Part shown: positions 35,793-43,771 of the stretch, one piece after another
Numbering within the stretch: position 1 is the stretch's first letter
Layout of the letters: every line of letters begins with the position of its first letter
DNA from: Candidatus Melainabacteria bacterium
GTDB taxonomy: Bacteria > Cyanobacteriota > Vampirovibrionia > Obscuribacterales > Obscuribacteraceae
Direction of reading: 5' to 3'
DNA length: 64,000 nucleotides
Assembly: GCA_017307165.1 (NCBI GenBank)
Contig: JAFKGK010000003.1
Coordinates: 1-64,000, forward strand
Program-made: the position numbers and the translations under genes
Notes under the pieces: generated by a model
Databases searched by the model: none
Seen by the model: the letters and a program-made list of their open reading frames with translations, nothing else
What the model was told of the DNA's origin: nothing

Positions 35793-35973
35793 GCTATGTC
35801 TGCGACCCTTTTGTGCAAGCGAGCAACGGCGTCAGGCAAAATCTATATATGTACGTCGACCAAGATCGATATACAAATTGTACATGCGCGATATTTAAAG
35901 TCTATGGTTTTTATAGTTCTGATCTATAAATGCGTCTCATTTTGACATTATCAGTCTTGTGAAATGCTTGAGT

Positions 35974-36633
35974 TTACGCTATGGCAGCGATGGCGTCGGG
36001 GGCGAAGGTAAATTGACGCCTTTCCCAATTCATTTCACTGATCGTGATGCGCTGCAAATAGCTGCCGCTCCACGATGCCTTGAGTCCGTGTGCACGCAGC
36101 ACATTGACGATGATGGCGGCGATTGCGCGGGCGCGGGTGATGTTGGTTTCGATGCTGTAGTTTTTGTCGTCAGTGTTTTGAGAGCCAGATGAGTATGCAT
36201 TGAAAGAGACATTGAGCTCCCCAGTGCGCACCACCCTCTCCACGTCACGCTGATGAAAAAACGCATAACCACATACGGTGGCAGCATCAGCGGCGCGACG
36301 ATCCGCGATCTTTAATATATCCGTGTGCGCACAGTCATTGCAGCAGCCGAGATTTTGGCAGGCCACGATGCCACGTCGATTGAGCTCCACAAAAGCCAGA
36401 TTGAGCCGATCGCAGTCGGTCAATCCCAGCCATCGATGTTCGGTGGTGATTTTTTCGGTGATGGCGGTGACTACGAGTTTTTCGATCACTCCCCGCGCCC
36501 GGGCGGCGTGCTTGTCTTGCGCATCCTCTATATATTCTTGGGCCGTCGCGGTCACGATCTCATCGCCGCTCAGATAGCCTGCGATTATTTTTTCCTCTAT
36601 AAACTCCACGATTTGTTTGCGATTGAGTCTCAT
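35974..36633 (-). CDS. DUF6891-like protein with a CC-x-x-C cysteine motif
   Basis: This 219-aa protein starts with helices (RKQIVEFIEEKIIAGYL). In its centre, GLTDCDRLNLAFVELNRRGI is followed by CQNLGCCNDCAHTDI, a Cys cluster that resembles the DUF6891 family (an L-x-x-x-G-I-x-A-x-x-N-x-x-C-C-x-x-C-x-x-x-E/D pattern). It may bind a metal. The C-terminal part (RAHGLKASWSGSYLQRITI) matches the closing alpha/beta segment of the same family. No biochemical role is known. It is flanked by about 200-nt gaps on both sides, so it is probably monocistronic. Confidence 0.68.
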   Translation of the reverse strand: MRLNRKQIVEFIEEKIIAGYLSGDEIVTATAQEYIEDAQDKHAARARGVIEKLVVTAITEKITTEHRWLGLTDCDRLNLAFVELNRRGIVACQNLGCCNDCAHTDILKIADRRAADAATVCGYAFFHQRDVERVVRTGELNVSFNAYSSGSQNTDDKNYSIETNITRARAIAAIIVNVLRAHGLKASWSGSYLQRITISEMNWERRQFTFAPDAIAAIA

Positions 36634-36836
36634 GGCTCATCCTCTTGCTATCGACACTACCGTTTTAGCATCGGCAGGTTAAGAGCAATGCGCAGTTTTT
36701 TTACCTCGATTTTTCTGTTAAGGGAGAAATGCTCATGGTTGGCCGCATGCAGCTCTAAGTAAGTCACTGTTAGAGCTGCGTAAATGCTTGCGGTCGTGGT
36801 GTTAGATGGCCGTTGGCTCTTTATGCGAGCGGCTGT

Positions 36837-37655
36837 CTATGCGGCTTTTGACGCTTTGACCTGCTGTGTCGCCTTGCCGAGCGCTTGCTGCACTGCAAAT
36901 GTGGCTTCGTCTGTAGCTTTTATGATCTCGGCATTTTTGCTCGCTGCCCAAAAATAAATATCTAGATTGGGCGCGCCGCCCGCGATAGTCACGTAGACGC
37001 TTGGAGCTGGGTCTTTGGCCACCGACGCGACGCTAGAAAGTGCTTGGCGAGCGATGTCGGCAGCTTTGTTGGCGGCGAGATCCTTGTCTACTGCGATTTG
37101 TAGATGGACCTGTCGGCTAGCATAAGCAGTATTGACGGTGACCGGATCGGTAAACAAAATGCCATTGGGCACGTAGACCCGCTGTCCGCTGTGTGTGCGG
37201 ATGATGGTGGTGCGGATGGTGATGTCTTCGACGGTGCCTTCATAGTCGCGTGCTTTGATCTCGTCGCCGATGCCAAAAGGCTTTTGCCACAAGAGCAGGA
37301 GGCCGGCAAAAAAGTTTTGCAAAATGTTTTGAAAAGCAAAACCTATAGCTACCGATGTGATGCCCAGGCCGGCAATGAGCTTGTCGAGGCTAAAATTGGG
37401 GACTACGATGACCGCGCATATAAGTAGACCAAAAACATTGGTAAAGACCGTGGTCAATTTGCCGAGCGCGCTGGCCAGGGTGCGGTCCATACTGGCGCGA
37501 CTGGCTAGGGTGGTGGCAAGGCGGCCTGAGTAGCGACCGGCAGTATAAAAGAGAAAGAACACCACAAAAGCGATGCAGAGATTTGGTAATAAGGCAAAGA
37601 AGCCATTGGTCATCTTGACCACAGTGTGCCACGCGATGTCGAGTCCGTTGTGCAT
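36837..37655 (-). CDS. MscS-family small-conductance mechanosensitive channel
   Basis: This 272-aa inner-membrane channel opens under hypo-osmotic tension. There are three hydrophobic segments (about 18-40, 65-85 and 95-125). The third carries the pore-lining pattern GLGITSVAIGFAFQNILQNF and leads into the MscS beta domain with FGIGDEIKARDYEGTVEDI and RTHSGQRVYVPNGILF. The length is that of the minimal MscS family (E. coli MscS has 286 aa). The gene is followed by 180 nt and preceded by the tRNA-Arg gene. Confidence 0.92.
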   Translation of the reverse strand: MHNGLDIAWHTVVKMTNGFFALLPNLCIAFVVFFLFYTAGRYSGRLATTLASRASMDRTLASALGKLTTVFTNVFGLLICAVIVVPNFSLDKLIAGLGITSVAIGFAFQNILQNFFAGLLLLWQKPFGIGDEIKARDYEGTVEDITIRTTIIRTHSGQRVYVPNGILFTDPVTVNTAYASRQVHLQIAVDKDLAANKAADIARQALSSVASVAKDPAPSVYVTIAGGAPNLDIYFWAASKNAEIIKATDEATFAVQQALGKATQQVKASKAA

Positions 37656-37725
37656 TTGTCTCCCCTCGTGCTGCTGCTGCGAGGAGGCGACGGGCGTCGG
37701 CGGCTATGGTTCCAGATGTAAAAAT

Positions 37726-37798
37726 CGCGCCCGGTTGGATTCGAACCAACGACAGTCCGCTTAGAAGGCGGGGGCTCTATCCACTGAGCTACGGGCGC
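37726..37798 (-). tRNA. tRNA-Arg (anticodon TCT)
   Basis: The minus strand reads GCGCCCG (5' acceptor), D arm TAGCTCAGTGGATAGAGC, anticodon stem-loop CCGCCTTCTAAGCGG with anticodon TCT (reads AGA), T arm GTTGGTTCGAATCCAAC and acceptor CGGGCGC with discriminator G. It is 73 nt long, with no encoded CCA. Confidence 0.95.
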
Positions 37799-37811
37799 AT
37801 GTCGCAAGCCA

Positions 37812-39059
37812 TTATACCCGAGGCGGGACGTAAATCCAGCCTTCGCGGGAGACGATCTCGAGGTCGGCGGCGGTGGGATGGCGCACGGCGTCGAGGTTGA
37901 GGATGACCGCGGCGGTGGCGTATGCGGCGACCAGCGCGTCAAAAGCATTGTCGTCAAGGAGGGCTGAGTTTGCGTGCTCTGGGGAGATTTTGAGGCGCGG
38001 GAGGTTTATGGTGGTGGACTTTACAGTGTGTAATTTTTGGAGGCCTTGGAGGTTTTGATCGCGGACGGCTCGGGCCTCGGGGCTGCGGCCTTTGTATTTT
38101 TGGTGGGAAAGGCCGAGGGCTTTGAGGGCGGCGGCGGGGTAGATTTCGAAGGCGATGGGGTTGGGGGTGGTATTGGGATTGGGGTTGGGGTTGGGGGTGG
38201 GGGTGGGGGCGCTCGGAGTTGGGGCGTCGGTGGTCTTAGGGGAAAACCCCAGGTCGAAGCCGAAGGGCGCTATGGAAAACCCTAGTGAATCTTTGAGCTC
38301 TGTAAGTATTTGGAGACCTCGCCAGGTCATTTTGAGCATGCCGGGATTGATGCGGTGGAGGGGGCTCTGGGCTTTGGGATCGGTGAGATTGCCGCTCAGA
38401 GTGCGGGGCTCGGCGTTAAATGCGGTGCGGGCTTTTTCTATTTGTGAGAAAGGGGTGGAGGCGATCAGGCGGGAGGCGGTGAGCCAGTTGGAAAAATGTG
38501 ACTTTTTTGCGTTATCAAACTGGGATATGAAGAAATTTGTAAAAGAGAGGGGGTAGGCGAAGGGAAAATCGAAGCCAATAATTGTGGGGTAGGTGGTGAT
38601 GGGGTGTATTGGTTGCTGGGATTGAGTGTTGGGGTGTTGGGTGATTGGGAGTGTGGGTTTCGTTAGAAAAATCCGGGAATTTCTAACGAAATCAATCAGG
38701 CCATCCGCCCCACAGTTTGCAAGGCTGGAAACCCTCAGTAGGTAAGGCCTCGTCGGATCCGTTAGATATTCCCGATTATTTCTAACGCCTCCATCCTCAC
38801 TACTCTCCAACAATCCCCCGCAAAACCAAGTTGCATTTCTCTCCCCCATGGCCGCACTAAAATCAACTCCGCCCACGTAGACAGGCAGAGACCACGGCCC
38901 AAACCCCAGATTAGAAAACTCTTTGCTCAAAAACCGCTCTCCCGGCCGCATCTCACTTAACCCATGCTTGCAAGACGGCTCGATGCAGGCCCGCTCGCTA
39001 TATACTAATAGATCGGAAACCGCTCCCACCAAACCCAGCCCCGCCTCAACCTCACCCAA
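37812..39059 (-). CDS. DUF429 family protein (RNase H-like fold), interrupted by repeats
   Basis: The open frame codes for 415 aa. DUF429 signatures are YVGGVDFSAAMGER (about 61-74, first strand with the Asp), IIGFDFPFAYPLSF in the middle, FEIYPAAALKALGL and, at the end, DDNAFDALVAAYATAAV and REGWIYVP. The fold is RNase H-like and nuclease activity has been proposed for the family. Two stretches look inserted: about 40 residues from palindromic repeats (38658-38787) and a Pro-Asn tract (PTPNPNPNPN) from a G-rich tract. The true start may be the ATG at 38951, since the family normally begins just before the VDFSAA strand. Confidence 0.72.
   Translation of the reverse strand: MGEVEAGLGLVGAVSDLLVYSERACIEPSCKHGLSEMRPGERFLSKEFSNLGFGPWSLPVYVGGVDFSAAMGERNATWFCGGLLESSEDGGVRNNREYLTDPTRPYLLRVSSLANCGADGLIDFVRNSRIFLTKPTLPITQHPNTQSQQPIHPITTYPTIIGFDFPFAYPLSFTNFFISQFDNAKKSHFSNWLTASRLIASTPFSQIEKARTAFNAEPRTLSGNLTDPKAQSPLHRINPGMLKMTWRGLQILTELKDSLGFSIAPFGFDLGFSPKTTDAPTPSAPTPTPNPNPNPNTTPNPIAFEIYPAAALKALGLSHQKYKGRSPEARAVRDQNLQGLQKLHTVKSTTINLPRLKISPEHANSALLDDNAFDALVAAYATAAVILNLDAVRHPTAADLEIVSREGWIYVPPRV
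38157..38209 (+). repeat. G-rich simple repeat with G-quadruplex potential
   Basis: The plus strand has at least seven runs of three to five G separated by one to three T or similar bases (GGGGTTGGGGTTGGGGG pattern). It lies inside the DUF429 gene on the non-coding strand and translates as a Pro-Asn tract. Confidence 0.7.
38658..38691. repeat. Perfect 12-bp inverted repeat (palindromic element 1)
   Basis: TTTCGTTAGAAA at 38658-38669 and TTTCTAACGAAA at 38680-38691 are exact reverse complements around a 10-nt spacer. The element lies within the DUF429 open frame. Confidence 0.8.
38760..38787. repeat. Related inverted repeat (palindromic element 2)
   Basis: CGTTAGA at 38760-38766 and TCTAACG at 38781-38787 form a 7-bp inverted repeat whose arms match the arms of the element 100 nt away. 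The pair looks like the boundaries of a small inserted sequence within the DUF429 gene. Confidence 0.6.
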
Positions 39060-39075
39060 GCCACCACGAGACTCA

Positions 39076-41571
39076 ATGCTCAGAAGCGATCTAACAAAGT
39101 ACGCAAATTCGGTTGGTTTCGTCTATGACAGCGGGCTGGCCGTTCGCGAGCCACTCGCTACGGTTTTTCAGGTCGACGACCAAACTGTCGTCACCGTCGC
39201 CCACCCCCTCATCCTCTACACCGATCTTACCCGCGCGCTCAAAGTAAGGTTTCCCGCCAGCGGCCGCGAGTTTAGCATCGCTCGCCTGATCCTGCACCCC
39301 AAGCTCGATAAGGCCAAGATGTTGGAGCTGGCAAAGCTTTCGCTCACAGAGCCCGTCCCCGGCCTCCCCCTCCAGAGCCTCAACATCGCCGTCCTCAAAC
39401 TGCGCCCCGCCGATCCCGACCTGACCGAGGTCGACATCCAGGCCATCAACGAACAGTTTGAAAAAATGGTGCCCCATCTCGACGCCGGTCTCGACGGCGA
39501 TCTAGGCGAAGTCGAGCTTTCGCTCGTCATCCAGACCATCACAAACGCACGCAAAGAAGGCACCATTTCCATTTTTGACGAGCGCCACAAACTGCTGGCC
39601 AAGATCTTTTGCTCGCAAGGCAAGGTCAGCCAGGTCATGTACGGCAACCTCATCAACGAAATGGCCTTTTACCAGATCATCAACCAGAGACTGGCCGGGA
39701 CTTTTCACTTTAGCTCCGAAGAAGAACCCGACTGGACCAGCGTCACAGACATCCAGCGCCCTGTCGACATGCTCCTCATCGAGTCGCACCGTCGCCTCGA
39801 CGAGCTCCAAAAACTACAGACCATTGTTGGCGGTCCCTCCTCACTTTTTGTCGCCATCAACCCTGCCGGCAACGACAAGGGCCTCAACCTCGACGTCCTG
39901 CCCGCCGAAGTCAAAGACCAGGCCAAATTGTTGTGGCCGTTCTTGGATGGTGCCACGCCCCTGGGAGAGCTCTGGCAACTCTGCGGCCTTGACGATTTTG
40001 CTATCTACTGCGTCTTGCAAGAATTAATCAAGACCAGGCAGGTGAGCTATTTTGAGCCGCCTTTCGTCAAGGCAGCCGACGCCATCGACATCCCCCTCAA
40101 GCTCGACGCACCACTTGCGCCCAACGACATCGTCAGCTCCCTCTGGATCGACGATGTGAGCATGGCACCACTGGTAAAGACCGGCACCTTGCTTGGCAGC
40201 GTCAAGGACAAGGACCCTTCGCACGTCCTCACCGATGTCGGTCTGCCCGCCTGCGCCGCTGGCACACCACTCTTTAAGGACAACGGCGTCATCGGCATCC
40301 ACTGCGGCGCCGTGCCTCGTGAACCACTGGTGGTGGCACCGCAAGGGGGCTTTCATCAGGCGATCTGGATCGCAGCCGTCGTTGAAGTCCTCAATGCAGC
40401 TGGCGAACACGAAGCCGTAAAGCGCATCACCCTCAGTGGCGTGGAGGCTGACGTAGATGCAGATGCGGGCACCGCTATAGATAAAAAAGAAGCGATCGCA
40501 GCGCAGAGTTTTTCGCAGAGAGTACGCACCGAAAACGCCGGTGGCTGCCGCGAAGTCGCTAAAGTGCAGTGCCCTAAATGCGGACGCACCTCACTCGAGC
40601 TGGCCAACTTTTGCAAGGGCTGCGGCAATCGCCTGATGGCAGACGAAGAGTCCAAGATCGGTAAAAAGAAACGCCCCTCGACACCCAAGAAAACCGGCGC
40701 GGTCACTGTGACTGGGTTTCCTGCAATGACCTCCGCCATTTCCTCCGGACCTCCTGCACCGCGCATCCCGATCATCTCCGCCGTCCTCATCGGCCTTGGC
40801 CTCATCGGTGCGACCGCCGCTGCCATCGCAGCCATCCCCGCGCCGCGCCTCGTGACGGGCCCCATGTTTAGCATCACCGATGGCCCATGGGTCCAGACCC
40901 AGGTCGTCGCCGGCTCCACCGACCGCCTCAAAGCCGAACCCACCGAAGTCCTCCAACCGCAGGACAATGCCTATATATTGGAACCAGGCAAGGCGATCTT
41001 TTTGAAAGAACGCATTCTCAAGCCCAGCCGCATGTATGTCTTTGTCAAGCAAAGCTCCGGCGTCAACGCCTTGATCGCTCCCCAGGATGCCACGCGTGAT
41101 GCAGCTCTCGAGTATAACGATCAGTTTCTCATTGGCACCAATGGCATGGAAAGAGCGCAAAACTTTGGCGAGATGCGAGCCTTCATGGGTGATGGCTCCG
41201 CTGGCGCCGACAAGTTGATCCTCGTCAACTCCGGTCGCCGCTGCATCGTCCCTACCAATCCTGCTTTGATGGACGAGTTTGTCTCTCGCGCCACCGATCT
41301 CCTCAGCTGCGACGACGCAGGCGTGGGTGTCGAGGTGCAGATAAAGCAGTTTGGGGAGAAATTTTTTGACCCCAAAGAGGCAAAAGGCGCCGCCAAGTTG
41401 GGTGGCATGGGCCTGCTCGGCGACGAGATCTACCTGAGCCAGGTCGAGATACGGCACGGCAAACCGCATGCTTCGATCAGACGCGATGGCGCAGAGCAAA
41501 ACGAGCAGATCGCCCTCCCTAATAATCGGACGCGCGAAGTCAGCGTAAACATCGACGCGATGGTCAGATAG
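39076..41571 (+). CDS. Membrane protein with split degenerate trypsin fold, DUF4388 domain and zinc ribbon
   Basis: This protein has 831 aa from the ATG at 39076; the open frame starts at 38923, but the earlier part is low-complexity and overlaps the divergent gene. Order: first half of a trypsin-like fold (about 8-115) with the His in VTVAHP (H43) but Asn in place of Asp (LNIAVLKL, N103); a DUF4388 (PATAN) domain (about 138-250); a helical linker; the second trypsin half (about 350-440) where the Ser is Thr (AGTPLFKDNGVIGIH, T397); a zinc ribbon (CPKCG at 499-503, CKGCG at 513-517); one transmembrane helix (about 565-590); and an external domain of about 240 aa. It probably senses or scaffolds rather than cleaves. 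DUF4388 proteins often act in motility and pilus signalling. Confidence 0.75.
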   Translation: MLRSDLTKYANSVGFVYDSGLAVREPLATVFQVDDQTVVTVAHPLILYTDLTRALKVRFPASGREFSIARLILHPKLDKAKMLELAKLSLTEPVPGLPLQSLNIAVLKLRPADPDLTEVDIQAINEQFEKMVPHLDAGLDGDLGEVELSLVIQTITNARKEGTISIFDERHKLLAKIFCSQGKVSQVMYGNLINEMAFYQIINQRLAGTFHFSSEEEPDWTSVTDIQRPVDMLLIESHRRLDELQKLQTIVGGPSSLFVAINPAGNDKGLNLDVLPAEVKDQAKLLWPFLDGATPLGELWQLCGLDDFAIYCVLQELIKTRQVSYFEPPFVKAADAIDIPLKLDAPLAPNDIVSSLWIDDVSMAPLVKTGTLLGSVKDKDPSHVLTDVGLPACAAGTPLFKDNGVIGIHCGAVPREPLVVAPQGGFHQAIWIAAVVEVLNAAGEHEAVKRITLSGVEADVDADAGTAIDKKEAIAAQSFSQRVRTENAGGCREVAKVQCPKCGRTSLELANFCKGCGNRLMADEESKIGKKKRPSTPKKTGAVTVTGFPAMTSAISSGPPAPRIPIISAVLIGLGLIGATAAAIAAIPAPRLVTGPMFSITDGPWVQTQVVAGSTDRLKAEPTEVLQPQDNAYILEPGKAIFLKERILKPSRMYVFVKQSSGVNALIAPQDATRDAALEYNDQFLIGTNGMERAQNFGEMRAFMGDGSAGADKLILVNSGRRCIVPTNPALMDEFVSRATDLLSCDDAGVGVEVQIKQFGEKFFDPKEAKGAAKLGGMGLLGDEIYLSQVEIRHGKPHASIRRDGAEQNEQIALPNNRTREVSVNIDAMVR

Positions 41572-41616
41572 GCTGTTAGATAATTTATTGGATATTGCAG
41601 GCAAAAGGAGAAAGCT

Positions 41617-42555
41617 ATGAAAGTCTCGCAACGGTTCACTCAAACTTTTCGATTGAGCGTGGGTCTCGTCGCCGCACTTTCACTCATGTCGCCTCTCGCC
41701 TCGCGCGCCGAGCTCGGCTCCGGCAGCGACCAGGACATGAGCGGCGCTAAGGGCTTGTTTTTTGAGCAATTAGAAAAGCCCTCGCAAAATCTCAATACCG
41801 GCATCCGCTACTCGATCGAGTTGAAGCGCAATGGCAAGACTCAAAGGGTCTCTAACAAATTTCAGTTTAGGACTGGTGACTCGATCCGCTTTCATGTGAC
41901 GAGCAATATCAATGGCTTTGCCTACATCCTCCTCTCGAGTGGCAGCCGCGGCGAGCAATCCGTGCTCTTTCCCGATGAGTCCACCAAAGAAACCAACCGC
42001 GTTGAGCGCGGCAAAGAATACGTGATGCCTGGTAAGGGATTTTTGACCTTTGACGAAAATCCCGGTACCGAAAAACTCACCTTGCTCCTCTCTCGCAGCC
42101 CTATCAATGCCAGCGCCTACATGCAAAAGCATGACAGGCCGGTGACCATGATCGCGTCAGCCGAGACCGGCGCTAAAGACCTGGTGCCAGCTCGCATTTA
42201 CGTCGCATACAACACCCCGCGATTGGATGGTGCGGCTTTAAACAGCTTGTCGGGCAGTGGTTCAAATAGCAGTACAACTGTCAGCTCGAGCTCAAGTGCA
42301 GCGACTGAGAGCGCCAGCACTAGCAAAAAGGTCAAAACGACCAAAGTGGCTGAGACAAAGAAAGAACCAGTCAAATCTCACAAGGTCAAAACCGCGAGCG
42401 CTGCTGGCAGTGCTGGGGCGGGCTCCGGTGTGGCTGCTGCAGCTAATCGAGTGATCGCATCCGGCAAGGTCAAAGAAGACGACGCCGCAACAACGGTCGT
42501 CTCTGCCGACAGCGATGGCATGCTGCACGTCGATGTGGCGCTGGAGCATCTCTAA
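41617..42555 (+). CDS. Exported DUF4384-domain protein
   Basis: This 312-aa protein has a signal peptide (about 12-31, LVAALSLMSPLASRA). A DUF4384 domain follows (about 62-165): IRYSIELKRNGKTQRV, FQFRTGDSIRFHVTSNINGF and YILLSSGSRGEQSVLFP, the pattern of a beta-sandwich thought to bind surface ligands or partner proteins. The C-terminal third is Ser/Lys/Ala-rich and probably disordered. It begins 45 nt after the split-trypsin gene, with AAGGAGAAAG as ribosome-binding site, so the two are likely co-transcribed. In other bacteria DUF4384 occurs together with kinases and caspase-like proteins. Confidence 0.82.
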   Translation: MKVSQRFTQTFRLSVGLVAALSLMSPLASRAELGSGSDQDMSGAKGLFFEQLEKPSQNLNTGIRYSIELKRNGKTQRVSNKFQFRTGDSIRFHVTSNINGFAYILLSSGSRGEQSVLFPDESTKETNRVERGKEYVMPGKGFLTFDENPGTEKLTLLLSRSPINASAYMQKHDRPVTMIASAETGAKDLVPARIYVAYNTPRLDGAALNSLSGSGSNSSTTVSSSSSAATESASTSKKVKTTKVAETKKEPVKSHKVKTASAAGSAGAGSGVAAAANRVIASGKVKEDDAATTVVSADSDGMLHVDVALEHL

Positions 42556-42580
42556 CGGATATAAAACCGCCTCTCCGCCA

Positions 42581-42598
42581 CGATTTAACCTTAAATCG
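42581..42598. promoter_or_regulatory. Perfect palindrome after the DUF4384 gene
   Basis: CGATTTAA and TTAAATCG form an 8-bp inverted repeat with a 2-nt centre, 25 nt after the DUF4384 stop, followed by an A/T-rich stretch (ATATTTGATTTTTTC). It could be a weak terminator or a binding site. Confidence 0.4.
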
Positions 42599-42778
42599 CA
42601 GCGAAAAATATTTGATTTTTTCATCGACAGGAGTAATATGTGCTGTCGCTAATAATGCTCTTAGACATGGATATATCCAGTCTTTAACCAGGCCTTAAAC
42701 CAGGTCGGCTTAAATTGCATCTTTAGTAAAACGATCAATCAAACCGCACACACAAAAAGAGAGGCGCAAAACTTACCC

Positions 42779-42916
42779 ATGATCTGGATTCTTTCCTTTG
42801 GGTTGTGTCTGTTTTTACTTCTGGGCGTAGTGCTCATGTTTTTTCCCGAGCTCGTCTCACCCGTCCTCGCCAACCGCTGGACACGCGACCACCGCTATTG
42901 GCATCGCGGGGATTAG
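42779..42916 (+). CDS. 45-aa single-pass membrane protein (small ORF)
   Basis: The ATG at 42779 opens 45 codons ending TAG at 42914-42916. The product starts MIWILSFGLCLFLLLGVVL and ends with a basic tail (RWTRDHRYWHRGD), a typical one-helix membrane protein with a positive-inside tail. A GAGAGG sequence lies upstream, at a longer than ideal distance. It lies between the DUF4384 gene and another small membrane ORF. There is no known family. Hydrophobicity pattern and context are the support. Confidence 0.5.
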   Translation: MIWILSFGLCLFLLLGVVLMFFPELVSPVLANRWTRDHRYWHRGD

Positions 42917-42999
42917 CGAGCTTTTAATTTAGCTCTTGTAATCTTTCACCACATCTTAACCGTTCTTCCTATAATGTTGCCAACAGGAGGAACGAGTTT

Positions 43000-43173
43000 A
43001 TGCAAGCCGCAGCCGGATTTTTTATCGTCGACTTTATCTTTAGGCCTTTTGCCAAGATCTACCAAAAGATGCCGTCGCTCACGTTTGTCTTTATCACCCT
43101 GTTGTACGGCTTTATCGCCTACCTGGTGATTAAATCGGCTTTTAGCAAGCAGGATGATCGCGTCACTTATTAG
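43000..43173 (+). CDS. 57-aa membrane protein (small ORF)
   Basis: The ATG at 43000 is preceded by a perfect AGGAGG (42985-42990) at 9 nt and by a TATAAT (42970-42975). It encodes 57 aa: an amphipathic first part (MQAAAGFFIVDFIFRPF), then a transmembrane helix (SLTFVFITLLYGFIAYLVI) and a short polar tail (SKQDDRVTY). The stop overlaps the convergent lipoprotein gene by 4 nt. The strong ribosome-binding site makes this the best supported of the small ORFs here. No family is recognised. Confidence 0.68.
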   Translation: MQAAAGFFIVDFIFRPFAKIYQKMPSLTFVFITLLYGFIAYLVIKSAFSKQDDRVTY

Positions 43174-43589
43174 TGACCGCCCCCGCTGCCGTCTCCCTCT
43201 TTTACGCTCACGAGACTTATCGAGATCTGGTCTGACTCTACATTGACCAGGCCGACATACTGCTCGGCAAAGTTTTTCATGGACATTGGTGGAATCTCAC
43301 CGTCCAGAGTGTAGGTGCCATGGTCGAGGGGCTGTCCCTCGTAGCCATAGGTCGTATAGGCCAGGGTGACCTCTTTGATTGGTTTGTTGTTGTAGTTGGC
43401 CACGCGCACCCAGCATACTGGCGCATTGATCACCCACAGACCGCTGATATGCCAGTCCACCAGCTCAAGCCGCGTGTTTTGCTTGAGCGCGTCACTGGTC
43501 TGTGCCTCTGGGGCGCATCCGCTTGCGCCGATGCAGACTGCAAAAGCGGAGACAGTCAGAAATAATTTGTGCGCAAATGAGGATGCCAC
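43170..43589 (-). CDS. Small lipoprotein of unknown function
   Basis: This 139-aa protein has a lipoprotein signal: a basic start, a hydrophobic core (LFLTVSAFAVCIGA) and the lipobox GASGC with the acylated Cys at about 25. The mature part has a beta-rich domain (WVRVANYNNKPIKEVTLAYT, GQPLDHGTYTL) reminiscent of small periplasmic beta-sandwich (FxLYD or DUF-type) domains, and a His/Gly tail. No close family is recognised. It converges on the 57-aa membrane ORF with a 4-bp overlap. Confidence 0.78.
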   Translation of the reverse strand: MASSFAHKLFLTVSAFAVCIGASGCAPEAQTSDALKQNTRLELVDWHISGLWVINAPVCWVRVANYNNKPIKEVTLAYTTYGYEGQPLDHGTYTLDGEIPPMSMKNFAEQYVGLVNVESDQISISLVSVKEGDGSGGGH

Positions 43590-43607
43590 GGTAAGCTAAA
43601 AAAATCT

Positions 43608-43718
43608 CTAGGAATGGAGCATGGGTAACCATCCCATATTTTGAGCGATGCCGAGAAAGATCAGCACGATAAACATGCCGAAAAGCGCAAAAAAGAATGG
43701 TTCGCCTTCGGATAGCAT
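43608..43718 (-). CDS. 36-aa single-pass membrane protein (small ORF)
   Basis: The frame is open from 43793, but the ATG at 43718 gives a compact 36-aa product (MLSEGEPFFFALFGMF, then IVLIFLGIAQNMG and WLPMLHS) that is mostly one hydrophobic helix. It lies 18 nt upstream of the lipoprotein start on the same strand, so the two could be one transcript. No strong ribosome-binding site is visible. The call rests on the membrane-like sequence and position. Confidence 0.45.
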   Translation of the reverse strand: MLSEGEPFFFALFGMFIVLIFLGIAQNMGWLPMLHS

Positions 43719-43771
43719 AGGTGTGCACTCGCTTGAACCCACGACTGCCGGCATTATAGCGCAAGGAAACA

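Noticed and set aside
37706..37900. Plus-strand frame containing GWIRTNDSPLRRRG
   Set aside because: It is the antisense of tRNA-Arg, a well-known false protein.
38657..38790. Possible CRISPR-like pair of repeats
   Set aside because: Only two palindromic copies with unequal arms inside an open frame, no regular spacers and no cas genes.
40356..40967. Minus-strand frame of 203 aa
   Set aside because: Same reason: antisense of the DUF4388/zinc-ribbon part of the 39076 gene.
40591..41643. Long minus-strand frame (350 aa)
   Set aside because: It is a shadow of the split-trypsin/DUF4388 gene on the plus strand, which has recognisable domains across the same bases; the shadow has Gly/Asp-rich, domain-free sequence.
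42645..42660. ATG after a CAGGAG-like ribosome-binding site near 42632-42640
   Set aside because: The frame stops after four codons, so it is at most a leader remnant.
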